Below, piece by piece: positions 43,821 through 52,199 of a DNA stretch of 64,000 bases. Under the pieces are notes generated by a model, which did not search any database, was not told the origin of the DNA, and was given only the letters and a program-made list of their open reading frames with translations. Source of the stretch: an uncultured Alistipes sp. GTDB lineage: Bacteria > Bacteroidota > Bacteroidia > Bacteroidales > Rikenellaceae. The stretch's first letter is position 1. Each line of letters begins with the position of its first letter. The stretch spans positions 124,001 to 188,000 of the forward strand of contig CALLRW010000006.1 in the NCBI GenBank assembly GCA_938014215.1, given 5' to 3'. The translations under genes were made by a program, and so were the position numbers.

Positions 43821-46400
43821 ATGATAGACTACAACCCCAAGGGCCTGACCTCGCGCGAGGTCGACGAAAGCCGCTTCAAACACGGCAACAACATCATCAC
43901 CCCGCCGAAGGACGATTCGGCGTGGCGGCTGCTGCTCGACAAGTTCCGCGATCCGATCATCCGGATCCTGCTGCTGGCCGCCGTACTCTCACTGGCCATC
44001 GGATTCGTCCATCGGGACTTCACCGAGTCGATCGGCATCATCTGCGCCATCATCCTGGCCACGTGCGTCGGATTCTGGTTCGAATGGGACGCCCAGCGGC
44101 GTTTCCGGCGGCTGAACCAGGTCAACGACGACATCCCGGTGAAGGTGATGCGCGAAGGGTCGATCCGCGAAATCCCGCGTCGCGATGTGGTCGTGGGCGA
44201 CGTAGTCTACATCGAGGGGGGCGAGACCGTCCCGGCCGACGGCGAACTGGTCGAGGCCGTCTCGCTGAAGATCAACGAGTCGACCCTCACGGGCGAACCC
44301 GAGGTGGACAAGACGGTCGACGAGGCGCACTTCGACCCCGAGGCGACCTATCCGTCGAACGTCGCCATGCGCGGCACGACGGTTGCCGACGGCTACGGCG
44401 TGATGGTGGTCACGGCCGTGGGCGACCAGTCGGAGGCCGGCCGCGTCACCGAACAGTCGACCGTCCAGAGCGACGAACAGACCCCGCTGGACCGCCAGCT
44501 GACCCGCCTCTCGCACCTGATCGGGCGCGTGGGCATCGCCCTTTCGGTGCTGATCTTCTGCGTCATGCTGCTCAAGGCGATCTTCGCCGGCGGACTGCTC
44601 GAACAGGACTGGCTGACGATCTCGCAGCACGTGCTGAAGATCTTCATGATCTCGGTGGCCATCATCGTGATGGCCGTCCCCGAGGGGCTTCCGATGTCGA
44701 TCACCCTCTCGCTGGCGATGTCGATGCGGCGGATGCTCAAGACGAACAACCTCGTGCGCAAGATGCACGCCTGCGAAACGATGGGCGCCGTGACGGTGAT
44801 CTGCACCGACAAGACCGGCACGCTGACCCAGAACCGCATGCATGTCCAGGAGCTGGTGCGTTACGATGCGCTCCCGGAGCGTGACTTCGCCGAGGTGGTG
44901 GCCCTCAACTCGACCGCCTTCCTCGACGCCGAAGGCAGGATCATCGGCAACCCCACCGAAGGGGCGCTGCTCGAGTGGATGCGCCGCGGCGGTTACGACT
45001 ACGAGGCGCTGCGCGCCGGGGCGAAGATCGTCAACCGGCTCACCTTCTCGACCGAACGCAAATACATGGCCACGATCATCGAGAGCGGCCTCACGGGACG
45101 CCGGCTGCTCTGCGTGAAGGGGGCCCCGGAGATCGTGCGCGGGATGTGCGCCGCGGACGGCCGCGACCAGGAGGTCACCGCCCAGCTCACCGCCTTCCAG
45201 AACCACGCCATGCGGACGCTGGCCGTGGCGTGGGCCGAGACCGATGCCGACGACTGCACGGCGGCGGTTCGGGCCGGCGGGCTGCACTTTGCGGCCGTAG
45301 CGGCCATCTCGGACCCCGTGCGCGAGGATGTTCCGGCCGCAGTGGCACAGTGTCTCAATGCGGGCATCGCCGTGAAGATCGTCACGGGCGACACCCCCGC
45401 CACGGCCCGCGAGATCGCCCGTCAGATCGGCCTCTGGGACGATGCCGTCGACGGCGAACGCAACCACATCACCGGTGCGGAGTTCGCCGCCATGAGCGAC
45501 GAGGAGCTCCTCGACCGGGTGCAGGCGCTGAAGATCATGTCGCGTGCCCGGCCGCTCGACAAGCAGCGGCTGGTCAAGCTGCTGCAGCAGCGCGGCGAGG
45601 TGGTGGCCGTGACGGGCGACGGCACGAACGACGCCCCGGCACTGAATTTCGCCAACGTCGGACTGTCGATGGGCTCGGGAACCTCCGTGGCCAAGGACGC
45701 CTCGGACATCACGCTGCTCGACGACTCGTTCGCCTCGATCGCCACGGCCGTCATGTGGGGCCGCTCGCTCTACCGCAACATCCAGCGGTTCGTCCTCTTC
45801 CAGCTGACGATCAACTTCGTCGCCATCCTCATCTGCTTCATCGGCGCCCTGTTCGGCACCGAAATGCCGCTGACCGTGGTGCAGATCCTCTGGGTCAACA
45901 TCATCATGGACACCTTCGCCGCCATGGCCATGGCCTCGCTGCCGCCCAGCCCCGAGGTCATGAAGGACAAACCCCGCGCCCGCGACGAATTCATCATCTC
46001 GAAGGCGATGGCCCGCACGATCCTCACCTGCGGAGCGGTCATGGCCGTCGTCCTGCTGGGGATGCTCTTCGGATGGACGGCCCGCGACGGCGGACTTTCG
46101 GTCCGGCAGCTGACCGTCTTCTTCTCGACGTTCGTCTTCCTGCAGTTCTGGAACATGTTCAACGCCAAGGGCTTCGAAACCCGCCACTCGGTCTTCACCC
46201 ACCTGAAGGGCTGCCGCGAATTCTTCCTCATTCTGGCGGCCATCGCCGTAGGCCAGCTCCTGATCGTGGAGTTCGGCGGCGAGGTCTTCCGCACCGTTCC
46301 CCTCACGTGGCGCGAATGGATCGAGATCATCGCCCTGACCTCGCTGCTGGCCATCGGCGGCGAGGCGGTCCGCGCCCTGCGGCGGAAAAACCGAAAATAG
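43821..46400 (+). CDS. PMCA-type calcium-translocating P-type ATPase
   Basis: The 859-residue protein has a cation-ATPase N-domain, A-domain with LTGEPEVDKT, phosphorylation motif CTDKTGTLTQN (Asp330), hinge VTGDGTNDAPAL and six C-terminal helices (PF00689). The pre-phosphorylation helix VPEGLPMSITLSLA has the PEGLP of type IIB Ca2+ pumps. It exports Ca2+ from the cytoplasm. Translation is probably coupled to rodA, so it belongs to the shape cluster transcript. Why a Ca2+ pump sits there is not clear; envelope cation balance is one idea. Confidence 0.93.
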   Translation: MIDYNPKGLTSREVDESRFKHGNNIITPPKDDSAWRLLLDKFRDPIIRILLLAAVLSLAIGFVHRDFTESIGIICAIILATCVGFWFEWDAQRRFRRLNQVNDDIPVKVMREGSIREIPRRDVVVGDVVYIEGGETVPADGELVEAVSLKINESTLTGEPEVDKTVDEAHFDPEATYPSNVAMRGTTVADGYGVMVVTAVGDQSEAGRVTEQSTVQSDEQTPLDRQLTRLSHLIGRVGIALSVLIFCVMLLKAIFAGGLLEQDWLTISQHVLKIFMISVAIIVMAVPEGLPMSITLSLAMSMRRMLKTNNLVRKMHACETMGAVTVICTDKTGTLTQNRMHVQELVRYDALPERDFAEVVALNSTAFLDAEGRIIGNPTEGALLEWMRRGGYDYEALRAGAKIVNRLTFSTERKYMATIIESGLTGRRLLCVKGAPEIVRGMCAADGRDQEVTAQLTAFQNHAMRTLAVAWAETDADDCTAAVRAGGLHFAAVAAISDPVREDVPAAVAQCLNAGIAVKIVTGDTPATAREIARQIGLWDDAVDGERNHITGAEFAAMSDEELLDRVQALKIMSRARPLDKQRLVKLLQQRGEVVAVTGDGTNDAPALNFANVGLSMGSGTSVAKDASDITLLDDSFASIATAVMWGRSLYRNIQRFVLFQLTINFVAILICFIGALFGTEMPLTVVQILWVNIIMDTFAAMAMASLPPSPEVMKDKPRARDEFIISKAMARTILTCGAVMAVVLLGMLFGWTARDGGLSVRQLTVFFSTFVFLQFWNMFNAKGFETRHSVFTHLKGCREFFLILAAIAVGQLLIVEFGGEVFRTVPLTWREWIEIIALTSLLAIGGEAVRALRRKNRK

Positions 46401-46429
46401 AGACTCAACACACCGGAAAACCTCACGGC

Positions 46430-47662
46430 ATGACCAAACGGCTGATCCTTCTTCTGCTGCTCCTCGCAACGGGGCTCCCCTCGCTGGCCCAACCCGCCGA
46501 CAGCATCGACTGGAGCGCCGGCGGCAACTTCCGCCAGCGCATCGACCGCAACACCTCGACCCGCGCCTACCGGATGCTCTATGTCGGAACGCCGCTGATC
46601 GTCGGCGGCGTGATCATGCAGTCGTTCGACCGGGATTTCCGCCGGCTCCGGAACGGCTACGTCCCCTCGTTCCACCAGACCTACGACGACTGGCTGCAGT
46701 ACGCCCCGGCCGGAGCGATGCTCGCCCTGAAGGCCTGCGGCGTGCGGGGGCGCAGCTCCTGGGGACGCATGCTGGTCTCCGACGCCTTCTCGGTCGGACT
46801 GATGGCCATTGCCGTCAATTCGCTCAAGTATTCGTGCCGCGTGATGCGCCCCGACGGTTCGTCGCGCAACTCCTTCCCCTCGGGCCACACCGCCACGGCC
46901 TTCATGGCCGCCACGATGCTCCACAAGGAGTACGGCCACCGCAGCCCCTGGTACAGCATCGGCGGATACGCCGTGGCAACCGTCACGGGCGTTACGCGCC
47001 AGCTCAACAACCGCCACTGGATGAGCGACGTGATGGTCGGGGCCGGAATCGGCATTCTGGCCACCGAATTCGGCTACTTCCTGGCCGACCTGATCTTCAA
47101 GCAGCGCGGTCTGAACATCTACGAGACCTTCTCGGTCTACGACCGTTACCGTCACCCGTCGTTTCTCGGCTTCGGCATCGGCATCACGACCATACCGGGC
47201 ACTTATACCCCCTATGAAGGGATGCGCATGCACTTCCACTCGGGGCCGACGGTCGGCGTACAGGGGGCCTGGTTCGCCTCGCCCTACGTAGGCGTCGGAG
47301 GCCGGCTCTCCTGCACGAACCTGCGCATGGAGGTGAACAACGTCGCCGAAGAGGACAATCTCGAAAGTGCGTCGATCTACGTCGGCCCCTACTTCTCCTA
47401 TCCGATCTCGATCCGCTGGCAGATCGGCGGCAAGCTGCTGACCGGCTACGAATTCTACAAGGGGGTCGAAACCCATCTGCACGACCTCCCCTCCCGGAAC
47501 GGAATTGCCTTCGGCACGGGCGTCTCGATGAACTACCTGGCCATGCAGAACCTCGGGGTGAGGTTCATGGCGGACTACGACCTGGCACCCTCGATCTCGC
47601 GGTCGTCCAACCAGCCGCTGCACAAACTCTCCTTCGGCATCCAGGTCTGCGCCGCCTTCTAG
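46430..47662 (+). CDS. PAP2-family phosphatase with C-terminal beta-rich domain
   Basis: The 410-residue protein starts at ATG 46430 with a signal peptide (cut near SLAQPAD). The PAP2 active site is complete: Lys133 and Arg140-Pro141 (KYSCRVMRP), PSGH at 150-153, Arg190, His196 and Asp200 (TRQLNNRHWMSD). Residues about 245-410 alternate like outer-membrane beta strands (GMRMHFHSGPTVGVQGAWF, YVGVGGRLSC) and end in Phe. Substrates of the family include lipid A, undecaprenyl pyrophosphate and phosphatidate. Its place after mrdA-rodA makes a cell-wall lipid carrier plausible, but this is an inference. Confidence 0.88.
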   Translation: MTKRLILLLLLLATGLPSLAQPADSIDWSAGGNFRQRIDRNTSTRAYRMLYVGTPLIVGGVIMQSFDRDFRRLRNGYVPSFHQTYDDWLQYAPAGAMLALKACGVRGRSSWGRMLVSDAFSVGLMAIAVNSLKYSCRVMRPDGSSRNSFPSGHTATAFMAATMLHKEYGHRSPWYSIGGYAVATVTGVTRQLNNRHWMSDVMVGAGIGILATEFGYFLADLIFKQRGLNIYETFSVYDRYRHPSFLGFGIGITTIPGTYTPYEGMRMHFHSGPTVGVQGAWFASPYVGVGGRLSCTNLRMEVNNVAEEDNLESASIYVGPYFSYPISIRWQIGGKLLTGYEFYKGVETHLHDLPSRNGIAFGTGVSMNYLAMQNLGVRFMADYDLAPSISRSSNQPLHKLSFGIQVCAAF

Positions 47663-47683
47663 ACAAACCCGACGACACAAAAC

Positions 47684-47719
47684 GAGCGGGCCGCACATCG
47701 AATGGTGTGCGGCCCGCTC
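47684..47719. terminator. Hairpin between convergent PAP2 gene and yebC
   Basis: GAGCGGGCCGCAC pairs with GTGCGGCCCGCTC in a strong 13-bp stem. T content after it is modest on both strands. It likely ends the long mre cluster transcript from the left and yebC from the right. Confidence 0.75.
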
Positions 47720-47743
47720 TTGCTTCTCGGCCTCCCGGCAGAA

Positions 47744-48466
47744 CTACTCCTCGTCGGGCTCCTTCATCGTGTGGTAGACGTTGACCACATCGTCGTCCTC
47801 CTCGAGGCGCTCGACGAGCTTCTCGACCGACTCGCGGCCCTCGGCATCGAGCTCCTTCGTATCGGTCGGGATGCGCACCGACTCACCGGATACGATCTCG
47901 AATCCCTTGTCATCGAGCCACTTCTGGATGGCACCGAACGACTCGTAGGGGGCATATACCGTGATGCCGTCCTCCTCGGGGTAGAACTCGTCGACACCCA
48001 GGTCGATCATCTCCAGTTCGAGCTCCTCGGGATCGGCATTGCCGGGCTTGAACTTGAATACGCACTTGTGGTCGAAGAGGAAGCCCACCGAACCGCTGTT
48101 GCCGAGCGTACCGCCGCACTTGTTGAAGTGCATGCGGATGTTGGCCACCGTACGGTTGGTGTTGTCCGTTGCGGTCTCGACCAGGAAGGCGATTCCGTGA
48201 GGGCCGTATCCCTCGTAGATCACCTCCTTGTAATCGGCCGCATCCTTCTCCGTGGCACGTTTGATCGCCCGCTCGATATTCTCCTTGGGCATGTTCTCGG
48301 CCTTGGCGTTCTGGATCAGAATGCGAAGACGCGTATTGCCCGAAGGATCGGCGCCGGCAGCCTTCACGGCGATTTCGATCTCCTTACCCAGTTTGGTGAA
48401 GGTGCGGGCCATGTGACCCCAACGCTTCAATTTACGCGCTTTGCGGTATTCAAAAGCTCTTCCCAT
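47744..48466 (-). CDS. yebC: YebC/PmpR-family protein
   Basis: The 240-residue protein matches the TACO1/YebC family: MGRAFEYRKARKLKRWGHMARTF..., GADPSGNTRLRILIQNAKAENMPKENIERAIKRA, EVIYEGYGPHGIAFLVETATDNTNRTVANIRMHFNK, and an acidic C-terminus. The family was long annotated as a transcription regulator; newer work links it to relief of ribosome stalling. Single-gene - strand unit with its own promoter. Confidence 0.96.
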   Translation of the reverse strand: MGRAFEYRKARKLKRWGHMARTFTKLGKEIEIAVKAAGADPSGNTRLRILIQNAKAENMPKENIERAIKRATEKDAADYKEVIYEGYGPHGIAFLVETATDNTNRTVANIRMHFNKCGGTLGNSGSVGFLFDHKCVFKFKPGNADPEELELEMIDLGVDEFYPEEDGITVYAPYESFGAIQKWLDDKGFEIVSGESVRIPTDTKELDAEGRESVEKLVERLEEDDDVVNVYHTMKEPDEE

Positions 48467-48505
48467 AAAATTGATCTATTTTTTTCGGATTTTTCTTTCA
48501 GACTG

Positions 48506-48513
48506 CAAAGGTA
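48506..48513 (-). promoter_or_regulatory. Promoter -7 box for yebC
   Basis: On the - strand TACCTTTG, a perfect TAnnTTTG, 39 bases upstream of the yebC start. Confidence 0.75.
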
Positions 48514-48599
48514 TAAAATTCAGAAATAAAAAGGAAGTACCGATCGAAATATTCCGCAGGTTTCTCCCTCCGAAAGCGGGGATTCTGCCGGGAAATGCC

Positions 48600-48607
48600 T
48601 ATTTTTG
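48600..48607 (+). promoter_or_regulatory. Promoter -7 box for the gloA-tsaC-thioesterase operon
   Basis: TATTTTTG matches TAnnTTTG. The leader to the gloA ATG is about 120 bases, G-rich (a run of nine G near 48650), and shows no start codon in good context before 48729. Confidence 0.65.
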
Positions 48608-48728
48608 CAGCGGAAAATCCCCGCCTTCCGGGCGCCGGGAGCATCAGAGGGGGGGGGCGACGGGATGTGTGAACCCCCGCCCGGGCACCGGACCGAAGGA
48701 GGGCACAAAACGCAAAAAACAAGATATC

Positions 48729-49115
48729 ATGGAGATTAAAAGTCGTTTCGACCATTTCAACGTCAATGTCACCGATCTGGAACGCAGTCTGAAGTTCTAC
48801 GACCAGGCGCTGGGCCTCAAGGAGATCAGCCGTCAGAAGGCGGCCGACGGCTCCTACGAACTCGTCTTCGTGGGCGACGGCGAATCGTCGTTCAAGCTCG
48901 AGCTGACGTGGCTGCGCGACCACGCCGCAACCCCCTACGAACTCGGCGAAAACGAAAGCCACCTCTGCCTGCGCGTGGCCGGCGATTACGACGCCGTGCG
49001 CGAGTACCACCGGGCGATGGGCTGCGTCTGCTTCGAGAACCACGAGATGGGTCTCTACTTCATCAACGATCCCGACGACTACTGGATCGAGATCCTTCCG
49101 CTCGAGAAAAAATAG
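48729..49115 (+). CDS. gloA: Lactoylglutathione lyase-like VOC-family metalloenzyme
   Basis: ATG 48729 gives 128 residues; the longer frame from 48441 has no coding character. All four metal ligands of bacterial glyoxalase I are present: His9 (FDHFN), Glu58 (KLELT), His78 (ESHLC) and Glu121 (WIEIL), close to His5/Glu56/His74/Glu122 of E. coli GloA. It would isomerise the hemithioacetal of methylglyoxal. Most Bacteroidota lack glutathione, so another thiol or a related aldehyde may be the substrate. It starts a tight three-gene operon. Confidence 0.88.
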   Translation: MEIKSRFDHFNVNVTDLERSLKFYDQALGLKEISRQKAADGSYELVFVGDGESSFKLELTWLRDHAATPYELGENESHLCLRVAGDYDAVREYHRAMGCVCFENHEMGLYFINDPDDYWIEILPLEKK

Positions 49116-49122
49116 AACCGCC

Positions 49123-49722
49123 ATGCAACAGACCAATCAAGAAAAGAAGAACGCCCCGCTGCAGGAGGAGGTCGACCGCGCCGTGCAGGTGCTGCGCGAG
49201 GGCGGCATCATCCTCTACCCCACCGACACAGTCTGGGGCATCGGCTGCGACGCCACCAACGCCGAGGCCGTCGACCGCATCTACCGCCTCAAGCGCAGCG
49301 AAAATAAGAAGTCGATGCTCGTGCTGTGCGCCTCGGCCGACATGGTGGTGCGCTACGTCAACCGGGCTCCCGCCATCGCCTTCGAGGTGATGGAGATGGC
49401 CACCACGCCGCTGACGGCCATCCTGCCCGGTGCGGCCGGCGTGGCCCCGAACCTCATCCCCGACGAGGGGACACTCGGTGTCCGGATCCCCGACCACGAG
49501 TTCTGCCGGCGGATGCTCCGCGCCCTGGGACGCCCCGTGGTCTCGACCTCGGCCAACATCTCGGGCTGTCCGACGGCCGTCGGGCTGCAGGACGTGGCAC
49601 GCGAGATCGTCGACGGCGTGGATTTCGTCGTCAACCCCCGTTTCGAAGGCAAACCGACCCGCAAGGCCTCCTCGATCATCGCATTCGGCGAGGGCGGCGA
49701 GGTGAAGATCATCCGCGAGTAA
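49123..49722 (+). CDS. tsaC: L-threonylcarbamoyladenylate synthase (YrdC/Sua5 family)
   Basis: The 199-residue single-domain protein has the YrdC signature: GGIILYPTDTVWGIGCDATN, the KxR-type IYRLKRSENKKSMLVL, and VVSTSANISGCPT. It makes threonylcarbamoyl-AMP from threonine, bicarbonate and ATP for the universal t6A37 tRNA modification. It lacks the Sua5 C-domain, as in TsaC. It lies 7 bases after gloA and 1 base before the thioesterase gene. Confidence 0.93.
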   Translation: MQQTNQEKKNAPLQEEVDRAVQVLREGGIILYPTDTVWGIGCDATNAEAVDRIYRLKRSENKKSMLVLCASADMVVRYVNRAPAIAFEVMEMATTPLTAILPGAAGVAPNLIPDEGTLGVRIPDHEFCRRMLRALGRPVVSTSANISGCPTAVGLQDVAREIVDGVDFVVNPRFEGKPTRKASSIIAFGEGGEVKIIRE

Positions 49723-49723
49723 G

Positions 49724-50119
49724 ATGGCACGCACGCTTGTAACCCCCATCCAGAAACGCTTCTCGGATATCGACCCCTTCCAGCACGTCAACAACGTCTC
49801 GCAGCAGATGTATTTCGACGTCGGGAAGATGGACTACTACGACAAGGTCCTCGGGGCCGATGCCCTGTTGGGCGACCTGCGGATCGTCACCGTCTCGACC
49901 TCAACCTCCTACATGGGTCAGGTGCACATGACCGATCCGGTGCGCATCACCACCACCTGCGAGCGGATCGGCACGAAGAGCCTCACGCTGCTGCAGCAGA
50001 TGCTCGTCGGCGACGAGGTGCGCAGCGAGAGCCGTTCGGTGATGGTTGTCTTCGACTTTCCGAATCAGAGCAGCCGGCCCGTCCCCGACACGTGGCGCGA
50101 ACGGCTGCTGGCCGAATAG
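49724..50119 (+). CDS. Hotdog-fold acyl-CoA thioesterase (4HBT type)
   Basis: A 131-residue single hotdog domain with the catalytic loop FSDIDPFQHVNNVSQQMYFD (Asp15/Asp17, His21) typical of the 4-hydroxybenzoyl-CoA thioesterase/FadM group. It hydrolyses acyl-CoA esters; the chain length cannot be read from sequence. Third gene of the gloA-tsaC operon (stop TAA, one base, ATG). The last 55 bases overlap the opposite-strand transporter gene. Confidence 0.88.
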   Translation: MARTLVTPIQKRFSDIDPFQHVNNVSQQMYFDVGKMDYYDKVLGADALLGDLRIVTVSTSTSYMGQVHMTDPVRITTTCERIGTKSLTLLQQMLVGDEVRSESRSVMVVFDFPNQSSRPVPDTWRERLLAE

Positions 50120-51102
50120 AGCGGCAGCCGGCCGTCGCTGCGCAGCGGCGGGAAATCCCCGCTGCGGGGAAGTTGCATGCCCGGGCGGCGAGCGTGCCGA
50201 CGCCGGGGATGATGCAGGCCGTAGCTGTACCCGACGGCCACCAGAACACCCCCCGCCAGGAGCAGCCCCGCAGCGGTCAGATTCACCGCATTGAAGTGGG
50301 CCTGCCCGCGCGTGACGGCCAGCAACCCGGCCGCAACGGGCTGAATATAGCGGTAGAGGGCCGTATGGATCGACGTGAGCTTCTCCGTCCCGCGGTAGAG
50401 CAGATACATCGGCAGCACGTTGCCCGGGATCAGGACGTAGGCCAGTTCGGCCTGCGCCGACAGCGGGAGTTGCAGCAGCCGGTCCGGGGAGAGCTCCCGC
50501 CCGAAGAGGGGCGCCGTTACGGCCAGCCCGACGACGTAATACCACCCCATGACAACCGTTGTTCCGTGGCGTTCGAGCTGCGGTTTGATCAGCACCGTAT
50601 TGGCGGCGATGGCCGCAACGGCCAGCAGCACGAAGAGATTCCCTTCGGCCTGGCTGCCGCGCGTGAGTTCGAACCCCTGATTGAAGAGCAGGATGGCGGC
50701 CCCGACGAACGAGAGGAGGATTCCGAGAATCCGCCCCGGCAGATAACGGTGCGGATGCAAGAGGTGGTCGAGCAGCAGCGTCAGGGCCGGACCGAGGGTG
50801 GCGATGACCGAGGCGTCGATCGGCGTAGTGGCCGAAGCCCCCTTGAGCAGCAGATACATCCACCCGTAGATGACCAGCAGCGAGACGAGCAGAATCCGCC
50901 CCGCATCGCGCCATCCGAGGTGCCACGCACCGCGTGAAAAGAGGGCAAAGGGGACGTAAAAGAGGGCGGCCGAGAGGATCTGCAGCAGGAAGATCTGCCG
51001 GAAATCGAGGTAACGGGCCGTCAACGAGACATAAAACGAGAAGTTCGCCCCGAAAAGCAGGTTGGCGAAGATCAGATCGAAATGGTAATGCGTCTTTCCC
51101 AC
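50065..51102 (-). CDS. EamA/DMT-family permease
   Basis: A GTG at 51102 (VGKTHYHFDLIFANLLFGANFSFY) gives 345 residues; no ATG fits, and the frame is open further upstream without membrane-protein character. About ten helices form two EamA halves (GRILLVSLLVIYGWMYLLLKG; GRILGILLSFVGAAILLFNQG; MGWYYVVGLAVTAPLFG; YIQPVAAGLLAV). Such permeases carry metabolites or drugs; the substrate is unknown. After the last helix follows a basic tail of about 45 residues (HHPRRRHARRPG...) partly encoded on the overlap with the thioesterase gene, which suggests a lost stop codon and read-out into the neighbour. Confidence 0.85.
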   Translation of the reverse strand: MGKTHYHFDLIFANLLFGANFSFYVSLTARYLDFRQIFLLQILSAALFYVPFALFSRGAWHLGWRDAGRILLVSLLVIYGWMYLLLKGASATTPIDASVIATLGPALTLLLDHLLHPHRYLPGRILGILLSFVGAAILLFNQGFELTRGSQAEGNLFVLLAVAAIAANTVLIKPQLERHGTTVVMGWYYVVGLAVTAPLFGRELSPDRLLQLPLSAQAELAYVLIPGNVLPMYLLYRGTEKLTSIHTALYRYIQPVAAGLLAVTRGQAHFNAVNLTAAGLLLAGGVLVAVGYSYGLHHPRRRHARRPGMQLPRSGDFPPLRSDGRLPLYSASSRSRHVSGTGRLL

Positions 51103-51159
51103 GCAGGGCTTCCCGGCAATTTTCGCACCGAACCCGGTTGGAACCTGACCGGGAATTGC

Positions 51160-51167
51160 TATATTTG
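51160..51167 (+). promoter_or_regulatory. Promoter -7 box for the predicted outer-membrane protein gene
   Basis: TATATTTG, a perfect TAnnTTTG, 31 bases before ATG 51199. No matching box was found for the divergent EamA gene. Confidence 0.75.
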
Positions 51168-51198
51168 GTCCCGAACCCGAACCCAAACCGGAACGACC

Positions 51199-51999
51199 AT
51201 GCGCCGTATCATCTTTCTGCTGGTTCTGACGGGGCTCACGCTCCCGTCTTTCTCCGTGCCCCGGGGCACGGAAGCCGATCCCGAACCCGGCTATACCATC
51301 GATTCCCGCTATCGGCCGACCGATGCCCCCGCAACGCCCGACGCCGTCCGCAAACGGTTCGATCCGTGGCAGAGCCGCCACGAAATCACCGCATCGGTCG
51401 GACTCTACACCCCATTTCAAGGGGAGAGCGGAGGCGCTGAGGAGTGCTTCCGGATCGACTACTCGTCGTTTGGATACAATCAATTGGGATTCCGCGCCGG
51501 GGTTCTCTATACGCCCCAACTGCGCGGTCTTGAACATGCATTCGGCCTTCCGATCCACATTGTCTGGCGCTCGTCGCTGCGCGGCCGCGAACGATGGGCC
51601 GAACGATGGCCCGATGCCGCCGTGTCAACCATCGAGAATCGGGGGAATCCACTGCCGGGGCTGCTGTTCATCCTCCTGCCGCAGCGCATCGAATTCGGTG
51701 GAGGCGTGACGCCGGGCTGGATCTTCGGTCGCCGGACAATCCACTACTCGTGGCGTCCGGGGCAGAACAACGACGAATGGCTGGAGACGGGGATCCTTCG
51801 CCACCACCCCTTCACCCTCACGCTCGATGCGGAGATGAAACTCACCTACCGCATCTGGCGTTTCACACTCTCGCTCACCCCCGGGGTTCACTACAGCCTG
51901 ACCGACAATTTCCGCACCTGGAGCTCCGCGTCCGACCGACAGACCGATCCGGGCCGCTGGTATTTCAGTTTCACGGGCGGTCTGGGTTTCCTGTTCTGA
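51199..51999 (+). CDS. Hypothetical exported protein, possible outer-membrane beta-barrel
   Basis: The 266-residue product has a signal peptide (MRRIIFLLVLTGLTLPSFS). The mature part alternates polar and non-polar residues in short strands (HEITASVGLYTP, LGFRAGVLYTPQL, RIEFGGGVTPGWIFG, FTLTLDAEMKLTYRIW, RFTLSLTPGVHYSL) and ends GGLGFLF with a terminal Phe, as in outer-membrane barrels. I do not recognise the family. It stands alone, with its own promoter and no clear terminator. Confidence 0.7.
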   Translation: MRRIIFLLVLTGLTLPSFSVPRGTEADPEPGYTIDSRYRPTDAPATPDAVRKRFDPWQSRHEITASVGLYTPFQGESGGAEECFRIDYSSFGYNQLGFRAGVLYTPQLRGLEHAFGLPIHIVWRSSLRGRERWAERWPDAAVSTIENRGNPLPGLLFILLPQRIEFGGGVTPGWIFGRRTIHYSWRPGQNNDEWLETGILRHHPFTLTLDAEMKLTYRIWRFTLSLTPGVHYSLTDNFRTWSSASDRQTDPGRWYFSFTGGLGFLF

Positions 52000-52085
52000 C
52001 CCGGGGCCAATCCCGACTGCGGATTTATCAGGAGTTCCCCATCCGGCTGCCGATTGCGGCACCATTCGGACCGCTTCCCTGTTCA

Positions 52086-52190
52086 GCCGCAAAAGATCGC
52101 GCAGTCCCGGCCAATTCCCGGTCAAACGCAACTCATTGTGCCGCCCTAAGCAGCTCCCGCTCGGCCGCGAAAGATCGCGCAGTCCCGGCC
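52086..52190. repeat. Pair of 27-bp direct repeats
   Basis: GCCGCAAAAGATCGCGCAGT (continuing to 52112) recurs at 52164-52190 with one mismatch in 27 bases (A to G). The copies start 78 bases apart in the 200-base gap between the predicted outer-membrane protein gene and cca. No other gene or terminator was seen in this gap. Confidence 0.8.
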
Positions 52191-52199
52191 GGCCACAGC

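Noticed and set aside
42553..43824. 423-codon + strand ORF inside rodA
   Set aside because: Out-of-frame shadow of rodA; Arg/Pro/His-rich, no membrane segments.
44975..46429. Long N-terminal extension of the PAP2 gene
   Set aside because: The frame upstream of ATG 46430 runs inside the calcium ATPase gene; the signal peptide at 46430 marks the real start.
43989..46469. 826-codon - strand ORF opposite the calcium ATPase
   Set aside because: Shadow of a gene with all P-type ATPase motifs; translation rich in H, D, R and G without family features.
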